A stretch of DNA of 22,333 bases from UBA11889 sp046582115 (GCA_046582115.1 JAYGFA010000024.1:1-22333), one strand, 5' to 3'; positions 1-8,858 are shown, numbered from the stretch's first letter. Notes: generated from the letters alone by a model not told the origin. A program made the numbers and translations.

Positions 1-711
1 TGGGCGCAGAAGAATCCGCGTGCCTTGATGTTCACGGAACCTTCGCAAGCCGAGGTGAAATTAGGCGAGCGTACGCCGAACCCGTTTGGCGGCCCAATCA
101 CGGTACAAGATGTCGTGGATGCTCGAATCATTGCGTGGCCATTGACTTTATTTCATTCCTGTTTGGTTACAGACCATGGCGGTGCAGTCATCGTTGCGCG
201 ACCGGAGATCGCGCGAAGCCTCCGCACCAACCCGGTATGGATCGCGGGTGCAGGTGAATCCATGGCACATCAGAATATGCTGGAGATGGATGACTTCACG
301 GCGACCTCGGCGGCACGCTCTTCAGCGATCGCATACGAGATGGCGGGTCTAGGTCCTCAGGATATGGACATGGCGATGATCTATGACTCGTTCACGATCA
401 CCGCGGCGATCACAGCGGAGATGCTTGGTTTGGCACCGAGGGGCCAAGGCTATCGTTTGTGGAAAGATGGGGATGCTGCGCCGGGCGGTCGGCTGCCGAT
501 TAACACCAATGGAGGTGGTTTGTCATTTAATCACTCAGGGATGTACGGGATGCAATTGTTGGTCGAGGCTTATCGACAGCTGTCGGGAACGGCAGAAGAC
601 GGTGTTAACGGTATTGAAGGCAAACAAACGGATTCACACACGTGCGTGGTCAACGGTACCGGCGGAACGCTGTCGACCACGGGGACGCTCGTGTTGGTTT
701 CCGATGACTAA
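1..711 (+). CDS. Thiolase-like protein (SCP-x / lipid-transfer type), C-terminal part
   Basis: The reading frame is open from the first base and ends at TAA 709-711, so the 5' end lies outside the window; 236 residues are visible. The pattern is that of the SCP-x/Ltp thiolase-like branch: a central stretch with DMAMIYDSFTI, then NTNGGGLSFNHSG carrying the active-site histidine, and a C-terminal NGTGGTLSTTGTLVL. Classical thiolases have a second catalytic cysteine near the last motif (CxGGG); here the position is threonine or glycine. Known members of this branch carry out thiolytic or retro-aldol cleavage of acyl-CoAs (for example sterol side-chain aldolases) or are poorly characterised. The MaoC hydratase 62 bp downstream on the same strand supports acyl-CoA metabolism. 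I am sure of the superfamily but not of the substrate or of thiolase activity as such. Confidence 0.85.
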   Translation, partial: WAQKNPRALMFTEPSQAEVKLGERTPNPFGGPITVQDVVDARIIAWPLTLFHSCLVTDHGGAVIVARPEIARSLRTNPVWIAGAGESMAHQNMLEMDDFTATSAARSSAIAYEMAGLGPQDMDMAMIYDSFTITAAITAEMLGLAPRGQGYRLWKDGDAAPGGRLPINTNGGGLSFNHSGMYGMQLLVEAYRQLSGTAEDGVNGIEGKQTDSHTCVVNGTGGTLSTTGTLVLVSDD

Positions 712-760
712 GGAACGTTGGGTGAGGGATAGGGCGTGATCATCGACACATTCGTTTTCT

Positions 761-765
761 AGGAG
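761..765 (+). promoter_or_regulatory. Ribosome binding site deciding the GTG start of the MaoC gene
   Basis: AGGAG lies 8 nt before the GTG at 774. No ATG gives a comparable fit, so GTG is taken as the start. Confidence 0.6.
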
Positions 766-773
766 CGAGTTGC

Positions 774-1646
774 GTGGCCACCTATCAAGCAATTCAGGCT
801 TTGCCCGGTGGGAAACCTGGCCCTTGGGGTGAGCCCGTGGCTATTCGATATGATCGACGCGACGTCCTGCTCTATGCCGTGGGCATTGGGACGCACGATC
901 TTCGTTTCGTTTATGAAGGTCACCCTCAATTTGCCGTGTTCCCGACCTTTGCGATTCGCTGGGGAGGCAGCGGTGCACCCGTCGATACGAATCTAATACC
1001 GTCGTCGCCCGGGCCCCTCAACATTGATGCAGAACGGTACCTTGAAGTGCTCGCACCGCTCCCGACTTCGGGCGAAGTAACGGTTCGGTCGCGTCTCATT
1101 GGCGTGCACCCGCGCGGCACGGGCAATGGCTTTTGTGAGTACGAAAGTTTGGTTACCGATGCGTCGGGTAACGACTGCGTGCGGATGGTGAACGGATCGT
1201 TTCGGCGTGGCGTCGAAAAACTTGGGGACATTGAGCCCTTTGAAGGGGTAGGTACAACGTATTCGGAAAAGCTCAGTGCTCCAGAACGCCCGCCTGATTT
1301 TTCTTCCAGTACCGTGATCCCCATGAATCAGGCTCACATTTATCGACTATCTGGCGATTACAACCCACTTCATATCGATCCGGAGTCGGCGAATTTTGGC
1401 GGGTTTGATGAGCCGATTCTGCACGGTCTGTGCACGTTTGGTCATTGCGCTCACCTTTTACTTGATGGCCTTTGTGAGTGCGATGCCTCTCGTTTTCGCC
1501 GAATCAAGGTACGGTTTTCGTCGCCCGTTTTCCTCGGTGAGACGTTGCACATCGATGCGTGGGCGGATGGAAAAGGCCGGTTCCAATTCGAAGGACGGGT
1601 CGACAAGAGGACGGTCGTCTCTAACGCCTATTTCGAATTCGAATGA
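774..1646 (+). CDS. MaoC-like / hydratase-2 double-hotdog enoyl-CoA hydratase
   Basis: This 290-residue protein has the size and layout of a (R)-specific 2-enoyl-CoA hydratase of the hydratase-2 type, as found in the C-terminal region of peroxisomal multifunctional enzyme 2. A degenerate N-terminal hotdog (about 1-150) is followed by an active C-terminal one (about 160-290). The hydratase-2 signature reads YRLSGDYNPLHIDP around 190-203, with catalytic Asp195 and His200, followed by EPILHGLCTFG (213-223). The expected reaction is hydration of a trans-2-enoyl-CoA to a (R)-3-hydroxyacyl-CoA, or the reverse, in the cytoplasm. It follows the thiolase-like gene by 62 bp and probably shares its transcript. 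The start is GTG with AGGAG at 761. Chain length and substrate cannot be told from sequence. The family call is firm. Confidence 0.9.
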   Translation: MATYQAIQALPGGKPGPWGEPVAIRYDRRDVLLYAVGIGTHDLRFVYEGHPQFAVFPTFAIRWGGSGAPVDTNLIPSSPGPLNIDAERYLEVLAPLPTSGEVTVRSRLIGVHPRGTGNGFCEYESLVTDASGNDCVRMVNGSFRRGVEKLGDIEPFEGVGTTYSEKLSAPERPPDFSSSTVIPMNQAHIYRLSGDYNPLHIDPESANFGGFDEPILHGLCTFGHCAHLLLDGLCECDASRFRRIKVRFSSPVFLGETLHIDAWADGKGRFQFEGRVDKRTVVSNAYFEFE

Positions 1647-1696
1647 TGTCAATGTTGTGTAGGCTGCACAGTTGACGGTATGAAACGTACCGAAAT

Positions 1697-3337
1697 ATGG
1701 TGGCCGTAACCGAAGCAGCCAACGCGACCTTTGACTACATCGTCGTTGGCGCTGGCACGGCCGGCTGTGTCCTGGCGAACCGACTGAGCCGCGACCCGAG
1801 TTGTAAGGTTCTGCTCCTTGAAGCGGGTGGAAAAGACGACTATTTCTGGATCAATATTCCCGTGGGCTACCTCTACACCATCGGTAATCCACGCACGGAT
1901 TGGTGTTATGAAACGGAGGCAGATGAAGGGTTAAACGGTCGTCGCATTGGGTACGCGCGTGGCAAGGGGCTAGGCGGTTGTTCTTCCATTAATGCCATGA
2001 TTTATATGCGTGGACAACGCAGCGATTACGATCACTGGGCCGCTTTAGGCAATCGTGGTTGGAGCTGGGATGACGTGCTGCCGGTTTTTAAGCAGTCGGA
2101 ACGATACCAGCATGGCGAGGATGCCTGGCACGGTGCGAGTGGCGAATTACGCGTTGAAGAACGAAGGGTGAACTGGGAAATACTGGATGCCTGGCGCGAT
2201 GCAGCTGAAGCCTGTGGCATTCCGAAAATTACCGAATTCAATCGCGGCGACAATTTTGGCAATGCCTACTTTCAAATGAACCAGCGCCGCGGCGTGCGTT
2301 GGAGTGCTACCCGAGCGTTTTTACGGCCCGTCATGAACCGGTCGAATCTCACGGTGCTAACCGATGCCAACGTACGACGCGTTTTGTTTGCGGAATGTTT
2401 GGGCGAACTCCAGGCAACCGGCGTCGAGGTCGCGATGGGTAATCAGCTAGAGACGTTTCGAGCGAGCCGGGAAACTTTGCTGGCTGCAGGATCCATTGGG
2501 TCGCCACAATTGCTTCAATTGTCTGGGATCGGCGCGTCGGAGCTCCTGAGGACACATGACATTCCAATGGTTCGTCATCTCCCGGGTGTGGGTGAGAATC
2601 TGCAGGATCATCTCCAGATCCGCACCATTTTCAAGGTGCGCAATACCGCCACCCTTAATCGTCGAGCACGAACGTGGCTGGGTAAGGTGGGGATGGGGCT
2701 CGAGTATTTGGCGTTTCGCTCCGGGCCGCTCACGATGCCGCCGTCTCAATTAGGGGCGTTTGGAAAAAGTGATCCGGGAAGGAAATCGGCCAATATCGAA
2801 TGGCACGTGCAACCACTGTCGTTGGATCGGTTCGGGGAGCCACTCCACCGTTTTGACGCGATCACACCGTCCGTTTGTAACCTTCAACCCACCAGTCGAG
2901 GGCATGTGCGGATCGCGAGCCGTTACCCAGAAAAATATCCAGCCATTACCCTCAACTACCTTGCGACCGAAGAAGACTGCCAGGTCGCGGTTCAGGGGAT
3001 GCGATTTACCCGCAGGATCATGGCGAACGAAGCGCTGGCTCGATTTCAACCAATGGAATGGCTGCCCGGTTCACAAATTAAATCGGATGACGACATGTTG
3101 GATGCCGCCCGCAACTTGGGCACCACCATTTTCCACCCGGTGGGAACGTGCGCAATGGGCAACAACGAACTCGCCGTGGTAGATGATCGGTTGCGAGTGC
3201 GCGGGACGCGTGGTCTTCGTGTCATTGACGCGTCGGTAATGCCACGCATTACTTCGGGTAACACCAATGCACCGACGGTTATGATTGCCGAGCAAGGTGC
3301 TCGTTTTATTTCTGAGACGAGGCGCCAGGCCGATTAG
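1697..3337 (+). CDS. GMC-family FAD-dependent oxidoreductase (choline / alcohol dehydrogenase-like)
   Basis: This 546-residue protein matches the glucose-methanol-choline family over its full length. The FAD-binding Rossmann motif is VVGAGTAGCVLANRLS (16-31) followed by LLLEAGG (39-45). GMC signature 1 is at 88-106 (GKGLGGCSSINAMIYMRG), and signature 2, AGSIGSPQLLQLSGIG, is at 264-279. The C-terminal catalytic pair is His480 in FHPVGTCAMG and Asn524 in SGNTNAPT, matching His466 and Asn510 of choline oxidase. It should oxidise a primary alcohol to the aldehyde with FAD. BetA (choline) and AlkJ (alkanol) are both possible and I cannot choose between them. No betB, betI or alkane genes are nearby. 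The start ATG has no clear Shine-Dalgarno sequence. The end overlaps the convergent MATE gene by 4 nt. Confidence 0.9.
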   Translation: MVAVTEAANATFDYIVVGAGTAGCVLANRLSRDPSCKVLLLEAGGKDDYFWINIPVGYLYTIGNPRTDWCYETEADEGLNGRRIGYARGKGLGGCSSINAMIYMRGQRSDYDHWAALGNRGWSWDDVLPVFKQSERYQHGEDAWHGASGELRVEERRVNWEILDAWRDAAEACGIPKITEFNRGDNFGNAYFQMNQRRGVRWSATRAFLRPVMNRSNLTVLTDANVRRVLFAECLGELQATGVEVAMGNQLETFRASRETLLAAGSIGSPQLLQLSGIGASELLRTHDIPMVRHLPGVGENLQDHLQIRTIFKVRNTATLNRRARTWLGKVGMGLEYLAFRSGPLTMPPSQLGAFGKSDPGRKSANIEWHVQPLSLDRFGEPLHRFDAITPSVCNLQPTSRGHVRIASRYPEKYPAITLNYLATEEDCQVAVQGMRFTRRIMANEALARFQPMEWLPGSQIKSDDDMLDAARNLGTTIFHPVGTCAMGNNELAVVDDRLRVRGTRGLRVIDASVMPRITSGNTNAPTVMIAEQGARFISETRRQAD

Positions 3338-4743
3338 GCGGATAGGGCAGACGTCTTGTAGACATAGGATCGATTCCAAATCCATGCCATCAAGCCGACC
3401 ACGACGTTGATCAGGGCGGTGGCAATGAAGATTCCCTGATAACCCCAGAGACGATCCGCCAAGATAGCCAAGGGTACATACAAAACGAGGGTCCTAAGTA
3501 AGGAAATCACGAACGGTGGAAATGGTTTCCCGAGCGCGTTGAAGCAAGAACTGGCGACTGACATCATTCCCATGAACCCGATGCTGAGTGGAATGATCAG
3601 AAAGAAAGAACGAGCAACGTCTATGACGATAGGGTTGTCGTCAATCATGGCGACCAGCGTTGTTCCCACTAGCATCATCACTGTGAACGTCAATACGCCC
3701 CACGCGAGGCAAAAACGGTGACACAGCGTTAACGCTTTCTTGACCCGGTCGTAATTCCGTGCCCCCCAGTTTTGTCCGATAAAGGGTTCTGACGAGGAAT
3801 AAACTGACCAGAGGATCATGTGTGCCATGGTTTCAACCCTTGAGGCGACGTTAAAACCGGCGACCACTTCGTGCCCGTGAGCTGCGAGCAGTCGCGTGAT
3901 GATCGCCATCGACAAGGGTTGCACCAGTCCGCTCGCGATAGCGGGCCCGCCGACGTAGAGAATGGCTTTCCATGAATTGATGAGTCCAGCAATGGACCAA
4001 TGGACCAGTCGCGCCCTAACCAAAAGCAACGCGAAAAGAAAAACACTCATGAATCTTGAAACAACGTACGCCCACGCGGCTCCCGCAATGCCCAGGCCAA
4101 GACCGAAACCCCCGAACGACTCAAAGATGAAGAATGGGCAAAGGATAATTTGAATAATCGAGCCCGCGGTCATGATGATGCCGGGACTTGCCGCGCTGCC
4201 AGTCGCCCGTAACAGTGTGGACCCAACAATGGAAAGTAGAAAAAACGGCATCCCGATCATGTAGACCTGGAGGTACTCGACGGTCATGTTAAGTACCATG
4301 TCTTGTGCACCGAGCAGTGAGGCGATGGACGGTGCGGCGAAGTAGCCTGCGATACCGAGAATGGTTCCCGCGAGCACGGCAAGTAATTCGGCGTGCGAAA
4401 CCAGGCGGCGGACGTCGCTGGGATTACCGCTGCCCGCGGCGCGCGCAATAACCGATGACGCGCCGGTACCGATTCCCATCGCAAACGCGAATAGCGTCAT
4501 CGTGATCGGAAAGGCAAAGCCCATGGCCGCGAGCGCTTCCGTGCCTAAGAATCCTAGGTATATCGCTTCGCCGAGTTGAGCGATGTTCATGGTGATTGAT
4601 CCCATCGCCATGAATGCGCCGAGGCGCACCAGGTGCCCGACGACGCTTCCTTGAGTGAAACTACCGACCTCTTGACGATCCGCAGTTTCGATTCGGGGCT
4701 CGCTAGCGGTAACTCCTTTCGTCTTCTCTATCGATTCGATCAA
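3334..4743 (-). CDS. MATE family efflux transporter
   Basis: This 469-residue, strongly hydrophobic inner-membrane protein has about 12 membrane segments in two homologous halves. It opens with a hydrophilic N-terminal tail of about 35 residues before the first helix. The arrangement fits multidrug and toxic compound extrusion transporters, which export organic cations or drugs against Na+ or H+. Typical family features include the helix-1 stretch AQLGEAIYLGFLGTEALAA and the second-half FIGQNWGARNYDRV. The start is TTG at 4743: its TTGA overlaps the TGA stop of the upstream rhodanese-VOC gene, and GAAGGGG sits 4 nt before it. There is no ATG before the first membrane segment. Translation is therefore probably coupled to the upstream gene. 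The substrate is unknown; the partner hints at export of a sulfur- or electrophile-related compound, which is inference. Confidence 0.9.
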   Translation of the reverse strand: MIESIEKTKGVTASEPRIETADRQEVGSFTQGSVVGHLVRLGAFMAMGSITMNIAQLGEAIYLGFLGTEALAAMGFAFPITMTLFAFAMGIGTGASSVIARAAGSGNPSDVRRLVSHAELLAVLAGTILGIAGYFAAPSIASLLGAQDMVLNMTVEYLQVYMIGMPFFLLSIVGSTLLRATGSAASPGIIMTAGSIIQIILCPFFIFESFGGFGLGLGIAGAAWAYVVSRFMSVFLFALLLVRARLVHWSIAGLINSWKAILYVGGPAIASGLVQPLSMAIITRLLAAHGHEVVAGFNVASRVETMAHMILWSVYSSSEPFIGQNWGARNYDRVKKALTLCHRFCLAWGVLTFTVMMLVGTTLVAMIDDNPIVIDVARSFFLIIPLSIGFMGMMSVASSCFNALGKPFPPFVISLLRTLVLYVPLAILADRLWGYQGIFIATALINVVVGLMAWIWNRSYVYKTSALSA

Positions 4744-5519
4744 ACAACCCCTTCAACATGGCTGGAGTGGACGCTGATGGCGTGCCCCCCAGGTTCTTGG
4801 AGGGTGAAGGAACGATGGAAGCGGGCCTCAGTGACCGGACTGGGTCCAAGCCCGAGCTCTGTGAACGCTGCATGGCTAGCGTCGACGTCGTCAACCATGA
4901 GGTCAAACGGCGCCTGAAGATCTCCATTAGGTTCGCCTTTCAACAAAATTAGGTGCGTTCCGCCGCGCAGCTCAAGAATGGCGATACCCGACCCAGGCGA
5001 CACGTCGCGCATGCCGGCTGAAACAAAAAACGCTTTGCTTTCGGTAGGGTCTGGTACCGTCATGCTGAGGTGCCCGACCCAAACCGCGGGTCTTGTATCC
5101 TCGGTTTTTCGCATCCACCGTGACCGACTCGCCGTCTCCTCGATCGTTTGACCGGCTTTTTCCCAGCCAGTAAATCCTTTTTCTAGGTGGGCTACGTCTT
5201 GATAACCCATGTCCATCAACGCTTTTGCTGCAAAAGCCGATCGGCCACCGCCCGCACAGAACACAATGGTGCGTCGTTCCTCGTTAAAGTAATGACGGAA
5301 ATAAGGGCTGGCAGGGTCCGCCCAAAATTCGAGCATCCCGCGAGGTGCATGGATTGCACTGGGAATTGTCCCCAAGTCGATCTGCTCCTGAATTTCGCGA
5401 ATGTCGAGAAGGAGCGGTGGTTCCGGTCCGACAAGTTCTTTTACGAGAGCTTCAATGCTTAGGTTTTCGAGGGTTTGCTTAAGTTTATCGACTGATTCAA
5501 AAATGGGCTTGATGGGCAT
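4740..5519 (-). CDS. Rhodanese domain - VOC (glyoxalase-like) domain fusion protein
   Basis: This 259-residue protein joins two domains. Residues about 20-130 are a rhodanese homology domain: LLLDIRE strand, LGTIPSAIHAPRG, and the active-site loop FCAGGGRS with Cys88, followed by LEKGFTGWEKAGQ. Residues about 146-255 form one vicinal-oxygen-chelate domain, starting VWVGHLSMTVPD, with candidate metal ligands His150, His189 and Glu242 (LQEPGGH). Rhodaneses carry persulfide sulfur on the cysteine. VOC proteins include glyoxalases, dioxygenases and antibiotic-resistance proteins. The combination suggests sulfur transfer or reaction with an electrophilic or thiol-bound small molecule, but the reaction is unknown. 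The frame runs open to a GTG at 5624, yet the ATG at 5519 has GGAGA 5 nt upstream and begins right before the domain, so I chose it. It is translationally coupled to the downstream MATE exporter. Confidence 0.82.
   Translation of the reverse strand: MPIKPIFESVDKLKQTLENLSIEALVKELVGPEPPLLLDIREIQEQIDLGTIPSAIHAPRGMLEFWADPASPYFRHYFNEERRTIVFCAGGGRSAFAAKALMDMGYQDVAHLEKGFTGWEKAGQTIEETASRSRWMRKTEDTRPAVWVGHLSMTVPDPTESKAFFVSAGMRDVSPGSGIAILELRGGTHLILLKGEPNGDLQAPFDLMVDDVDASHAAFTELGLGPSPVTEARFHRSFTLQEPGGHAISVHSSHVEGVV
4748..4754 (-). promoter_or_regulatory. Ribosome binding site supporting the TTG start of the MATE gene
   Basis: GAAGGGG on the minus strand lies 4 nt before TTG 4743, inside the last codons of the rhodanese-VOC gene. 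Together with the TTGA stop/start overlap it indicates translational coupling. Confidence 0.5.
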
Positions 5520-5625
5520 CGTCGTCTCCAGCGGATCTGTATCCAGTGTAACCCGTTCTACGGCGGCTTGAATTGAAGGGGATTGACCGTGAAGATCTTT
5601 ATTCCAGGCAATTGGATGAGGCACC
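5520..5625. promoter_or_regulatory. Divergent intergenic region, rhodanese-VOC / oligopeptidase A
   Basis: These 106 bp between two outward-reading genes must hold promoters for both directions. I see a TTGACC at 5583-5588 on the plus strand but no good -10 box 16-18 bp on, so no specific promoter is called. Confidence 0.4.
5525..5529 (-). promoter_or_regulatory. Ribosome binding site deciding the rhodanese-VOC start
   Basis: GGAGA on the minus strand is 5 nt before ATG 5519. The upstream in-frame GTG at 5624 would leave no leader against the divergent peptidase gene. Confidence 0.55.
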
Positions 5626-7661
5626 GTGACGGAAACTTTTACAGAGATCGACGGCTTGCCAAACTTTAGCAGTATTCAACCTGACGGGATCGAAGAAGCG
5701 ATCAAGGAATTACTAGCGTCTAATCGGGAAGAAGTCACAGGGATTGTTGATCGTGTCAGTGACAGCCCCACCTGGGACTCGCTGGTCGCGCCGTTGGAGG
5801 AGATTGACGATCGTTTGACGAAAGCGTGGGTGCCAATTTCGCACTTGAACGCAGTCGTCAATACAGAAACGCTGCGTGCTGCTCACGATGGTTGTTTGGC
5901 GGCATTGACTCAGTATTCGACGGAGCTAAGGCAATCGCAGCCACTTTACGATGCGTACAAGAACTTGCGGTGGAGCAAAACGTACGACGACGAACTTTCC
6001 GCAGCACAGAAAAAAGTCGTGGAAAACGCATTGATTGATTTCGAGTTATCAGGGGTTGGCCTTGATGAACGAACCAAAAAGCGATTTGCTGACGTCAGCG
6101 AACGACTCGCGGTCCTTGCGAGCCGATTCCAGAATAACGTTCTTGATGCATCGGATGCTTGGACGCGACATTTCGACGGCCCCGAACCACTTGACGGGTT
6201 ACCCGACGTCAATTTGGCGATTGCAACCCAGGCGGCTCAAGCACGTGACCTCGACGGTTATGTGGTGACACTGGAGATGCCTTCGTACGTGGCCGTTATG
6301 GATCATGCCGAAGATCGAGAGTTGCGGCGCGAAGTGCATGAAGCATACGTGACTCGGGCATCGGACAGAGGGCCTCACGCGGGGATCTTCGATAACACTG
6401 AGAACATGAACGAAATACTTTCGCTACGTCATGAGCAGGCACAGCTCTTGGGATACGGCAACTACGCGGAGTTGTCGGTCGTGAAGAACATGACGGACGA
6501 TCCTGCCGAGATCGAAGCGTTTCTCGAGAATCTTCTCGAAAGGTCGCTTCCGAAGGCTCGCGAAGATCTCGAGGAACTTTCCACCTTTGCGCTCGAAAAA
6601 TATGGAATCACTGAAGTCCGTCCTTGGGACACGCGGTTTTTGTCGGAACAACTACGACAAAAGAAATACGCCGTTTCGGAGGAGGAACTGCGTCCTTATT
6701 TCCCCATGGAGAAAGTACTAACTGGGATGTTTGACGTAGTTGAGCGTTTGTTCGAGATCAGAGTGCAGCGGGCGATAGCGCCCGCCCGCTGGCACGACGA
6801 TGTATTGTTTTTTGAAATTTATCGTGATGAGAATCGTATCGCTCGGTTTTACGTCGATGCATTTGCGCGTCCGCACAAACAGGGCGGCGCGTGGATGAAT
6901 GATTGTCGAGTTCGGCGCGAGTCCGGTAATTTCCTGCAGCTACCCGCAGCGTTTCTCACCTGTAACTTCACGCCGCCGGTTGGCGACGTTCCTGCACTTC
7001 TTACCCACTCGGAAGTGGTGACACTTTCCATGAATTCGGCCATGGGCTCCATCACATGCTCACGCGACAAACCTGTGCCGCGGTTTCAGGTATCAATGGC
7101 GTGTCATTGGATGCGGTTGAATTGCCGAGTCAGTTTATGGAGAACTGGTGCTGGCAAGCCGAATCGATCGGTCTCATCTCCGGTCATTGGCAGACAGGCG
7201 ATCCGTTGCCGGGCGCACTGCTTGAACGGTTGCTCGCAGCGCGAAATTTTCAGTCGGGCTTGGCGGTGGTGAGACAACTCGAGTTCGGACTCATGGATAT
7301 GGCGCTGCATACGAGTGTAGAAGCACTTGGTCCTCTCCGGGCTATGCACGATGTGCGCCAACGGACCGGCTTGGTGGTGTCGCCAGAATACGATCGTTTT
7401 CCATGGGCATTTGGCCATATCTTTTCAGGAGGATACGAGGCAGGTTATTACAGTTATCTATGGTCCGAGGTGCTATCCGCCGACGCGTTCGCTGCGTTTG
7501 AAGAAACCAGTATATTTGACCGGCCTACCGGGCAACGATTTCTTCAAGAAATTCTTGAAATAGGTGGATCGAAGGATGCGATCGATAGCTACAAGGCTTT
7601 TCGGGGAAGGCAGCCCGATCCATCTGCCTTATTGCGACACAAAGGACTCGTTGCCACTTAA
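5626..7661 (+). pseudogene. prlC: M3 family oligopeptidase A, split by a one-base frameshift at the HEFGH zinc motif
   Basis: Two overlapping frames together encode one oligopeptidase A-like protein. The first runs from GTG 5626 (GGATGAGG just upstream) through FYVDAFARPHKQGGAWMNDC and LTHSEVVTL. It then goes wrong at ACACTTTCC (7021-7029) and continues as nonsense to a stop at 7272. From 7026 the other frame reads FHEFGHGLHHML, then DAVELPSQFMENWCW and on to TAA at 7661. Adding one T (CTTT to CTTTT) restores a 678-residue protein, close to E. coli PrlC (680). Zinc ligands would be His469 and His473 with catalytic Glu470, and Glu499 downstream. The intact enzyme is a cytoplasmic metallopeptidase that degrades signal peptides and short peptides. 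The rest of the gene shows no other damage, so this is either a homopolymer sequencing error or a very recent mutation. The 3' ends of this gene and the aminotransferase face each other with 14 bp between. Confidence 0.88.
7024..7029 (+). other. Frameshift site in the oligopeptidase A gene
   Basis: CTTTCC is where the frame changes. Reading CTT then TTC (re-using T7026) joins VVTL to FHEFGHGLHH. The site is a T run, the usual place for an indel or a miscall. It is not an X XXY YYZ slippery heptamer. Confidence 0.85.
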
Positions 7662-7675
7662 ACCGGATCAACTGT

Positions 7676-8848
7676 CTACGCTGATTTGTTGAGAAATCCT
7701 TCGATGCGTTCGATGGCCTCGATAATGCTCTCGACAGAACTCGCATACGAGAAGCGAATGAATCCTTCACCCATAGCACCGAAACTGGTTCCAGCGACAG
7801 TGGCGACTCCGAGCTCTTCCAGCAGTCGATTCTGCAATGTTGTAGCGGTCATTCCGGTGTCTTCTATGTTAGGGAAAGCGTAAAACGCTCCTCCCGGCGT
7901 TCGACAGTGGAATCCTGGAAGTGCATTCAGGCGTTCGACGATAACCCTGCGCCGTTGGTCAAACGTCGCGACCATCTCGGTCACACTATCTTGAGGCCCT
8001 TCGAGTGCTGCGAGACCCGCGTATTGGGCGCTCGCGTTGACGCAGGAGTGGCAGTTCACCGCGAGTCGAGTCGCTTGTTCAACGAGGTTTTCCGGCCAAA
8101 CCGAATAACCTATTCTCCATCCGGTCATGGCGTAGGTTTTACTCCATCCGTCGAGAAGGATGAGCCGATTTCGAATTTCTGGATAACGCAGTAGCGAAAC
8201 ATGATCGTGACTGTCGTAACACATGCGTGAGTAAATCTCGTCGCTTAGGACGGCGACTTCAGAATATTCGGCGAGACCAGAAACGAGTTTGTCGACTTCC
8301 TCTTTGGACACCGTGCCGCCTGTTGGGTTAGCGGGGGAGTTGAGAATCACCAGCCGTGTTCGGGGCGTAATTTGACTCAGGACGTTGTCGGCGCTGAAGG
8401 AGAAGTCGCGTTCTTCAAGTAGCGGGATCGGGACCGCTTTAGCCCCAGAAAATTCGATGACCGATTGGTAGATGGGAAAACCCGGATTTGGATAGAGTAT
8501 TTCTGCCCCCGCTTCCCCGAACATGAGAATCGCAAAAAATATCGTGACCTTCCCGCCAGGCACCACGAGCACGTGGTCCGGGTCCACTTCAACGCCTCGG
8601 TTGTTCATGATGTCGGCCGCGACCGCCTCCCTTAACTGAGGAATCCCGGGTGCGGGTGTATAGCCGTGATGTCCGTCGCGAAGTGCCTTAATAGCCGCAT
8701 CGACGATGTGGTCTGGGGTCTTGAAATCCGGTTGTCCGATGCCAAGGTTGATGACATCGCGGCCGGAGGCCATGAGAGCCTCGGCTCGGGCGAGTACCTC
8801 AAAGGCGGTTTCGGTACCTAGACGGTCCATTTTTTCGGAAAGGCGCAT
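7676..8848 (-). CDS. PLP-dependent aminotransferase, class I/II (aspartate aminotransferase-like)
   Basis: This 390-residue fold-type I aminotransferase has the expected landmarks: INLGIGQPDF near the N-terminus, YTPAPGIPQLREAVA, NSPANPTGG with Asn174 contacting the cofactor, SDEIY (Asp203 and Tyr206), the PLP-binding Lys237 in LDGWSKTYAMTGWRIGY, and Arg365 in FIRFSYAS, which binds the substrate carboxylate. It transfers an amino group between an amino acid and a 2-oxo acid in the cytoplasm. The group resembles AspC/AatA-like enzymes of subfamily I-gamma, but the substrate cannot be fixed. The frame extends to an ATG at 8902, but I chose ATG 8848: AGGG lies 6 nt before it, and the protein then begins MRLSEKMDRLGTETAFEV as is usual for the family. 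It is divergent from the gamma-glutamyltransferase-like gene. Confidence 0.88.
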   Translation of the reverse strand: MRLSEKMDRLGTETAFEVLARAEALMASGRDVINLGIGQPDFKTPDHIVDAAIKALRDGHHGYTPAPGIPQLREAVAADIMNNRGVEVDPDHVLVVPGGKVTIFFAILMFGEAGAEILYPNPGFPIYQSVIEFSGAKAVPIPLLEERDFSFSADNVLSQITPRTRLVILNSPANPTGGTVSKEEVDKLVSGLAEYSEVAVLSDEIYSRMCYDSHDHVSLLRYPEIRNRLILLDGWSKTYAMTGWRIGYSVWPENLVEQATRLAVNCHSCVNASAQYAGLAALEGPQDSVTEMVATFDQRRRVIVERLNALPGFHCRTPGGAFYAFPNIEDTGMTATTLQNRLLEELGVATVAGTSFGAMGEGFIRFSYASSVESIIEAIERIEGFLNKSA

Positions 8849-8854
8849 CGTCAT

Positions 8855-8858
8855 CCCT
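8855..8858 (-). promoter_or_regulatory. Ribosome binding site deciding the aminotransferase start
   Basis: AGGG on the minus strand lies 6 nt before ATG 8848. The more distal ATGs at 8854 and 8902 have no suitably spaced site. Confidence 0.5.

Noticed and set aside
1672..1700. TTGACG with a 17-nt spacer to ATATGG as a promoter for the GMC gene
   Set aside because: The supposed -10 box overlaps the ATG start, so transcription would begin inside the coding region. The small dyad GTCAA/TTGAC at 1648-1676 is also weak.
7018..7030. Programmed -1 frameshift to make full-length oligopeptidase A
   Set aside because: The site ACA CTT TCC is not a slippery heptamer: tRNA re-pairing after a -1 slip would mismatch. 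No stimulatory structure was seen. An indel or miscall in the T run is simpler.
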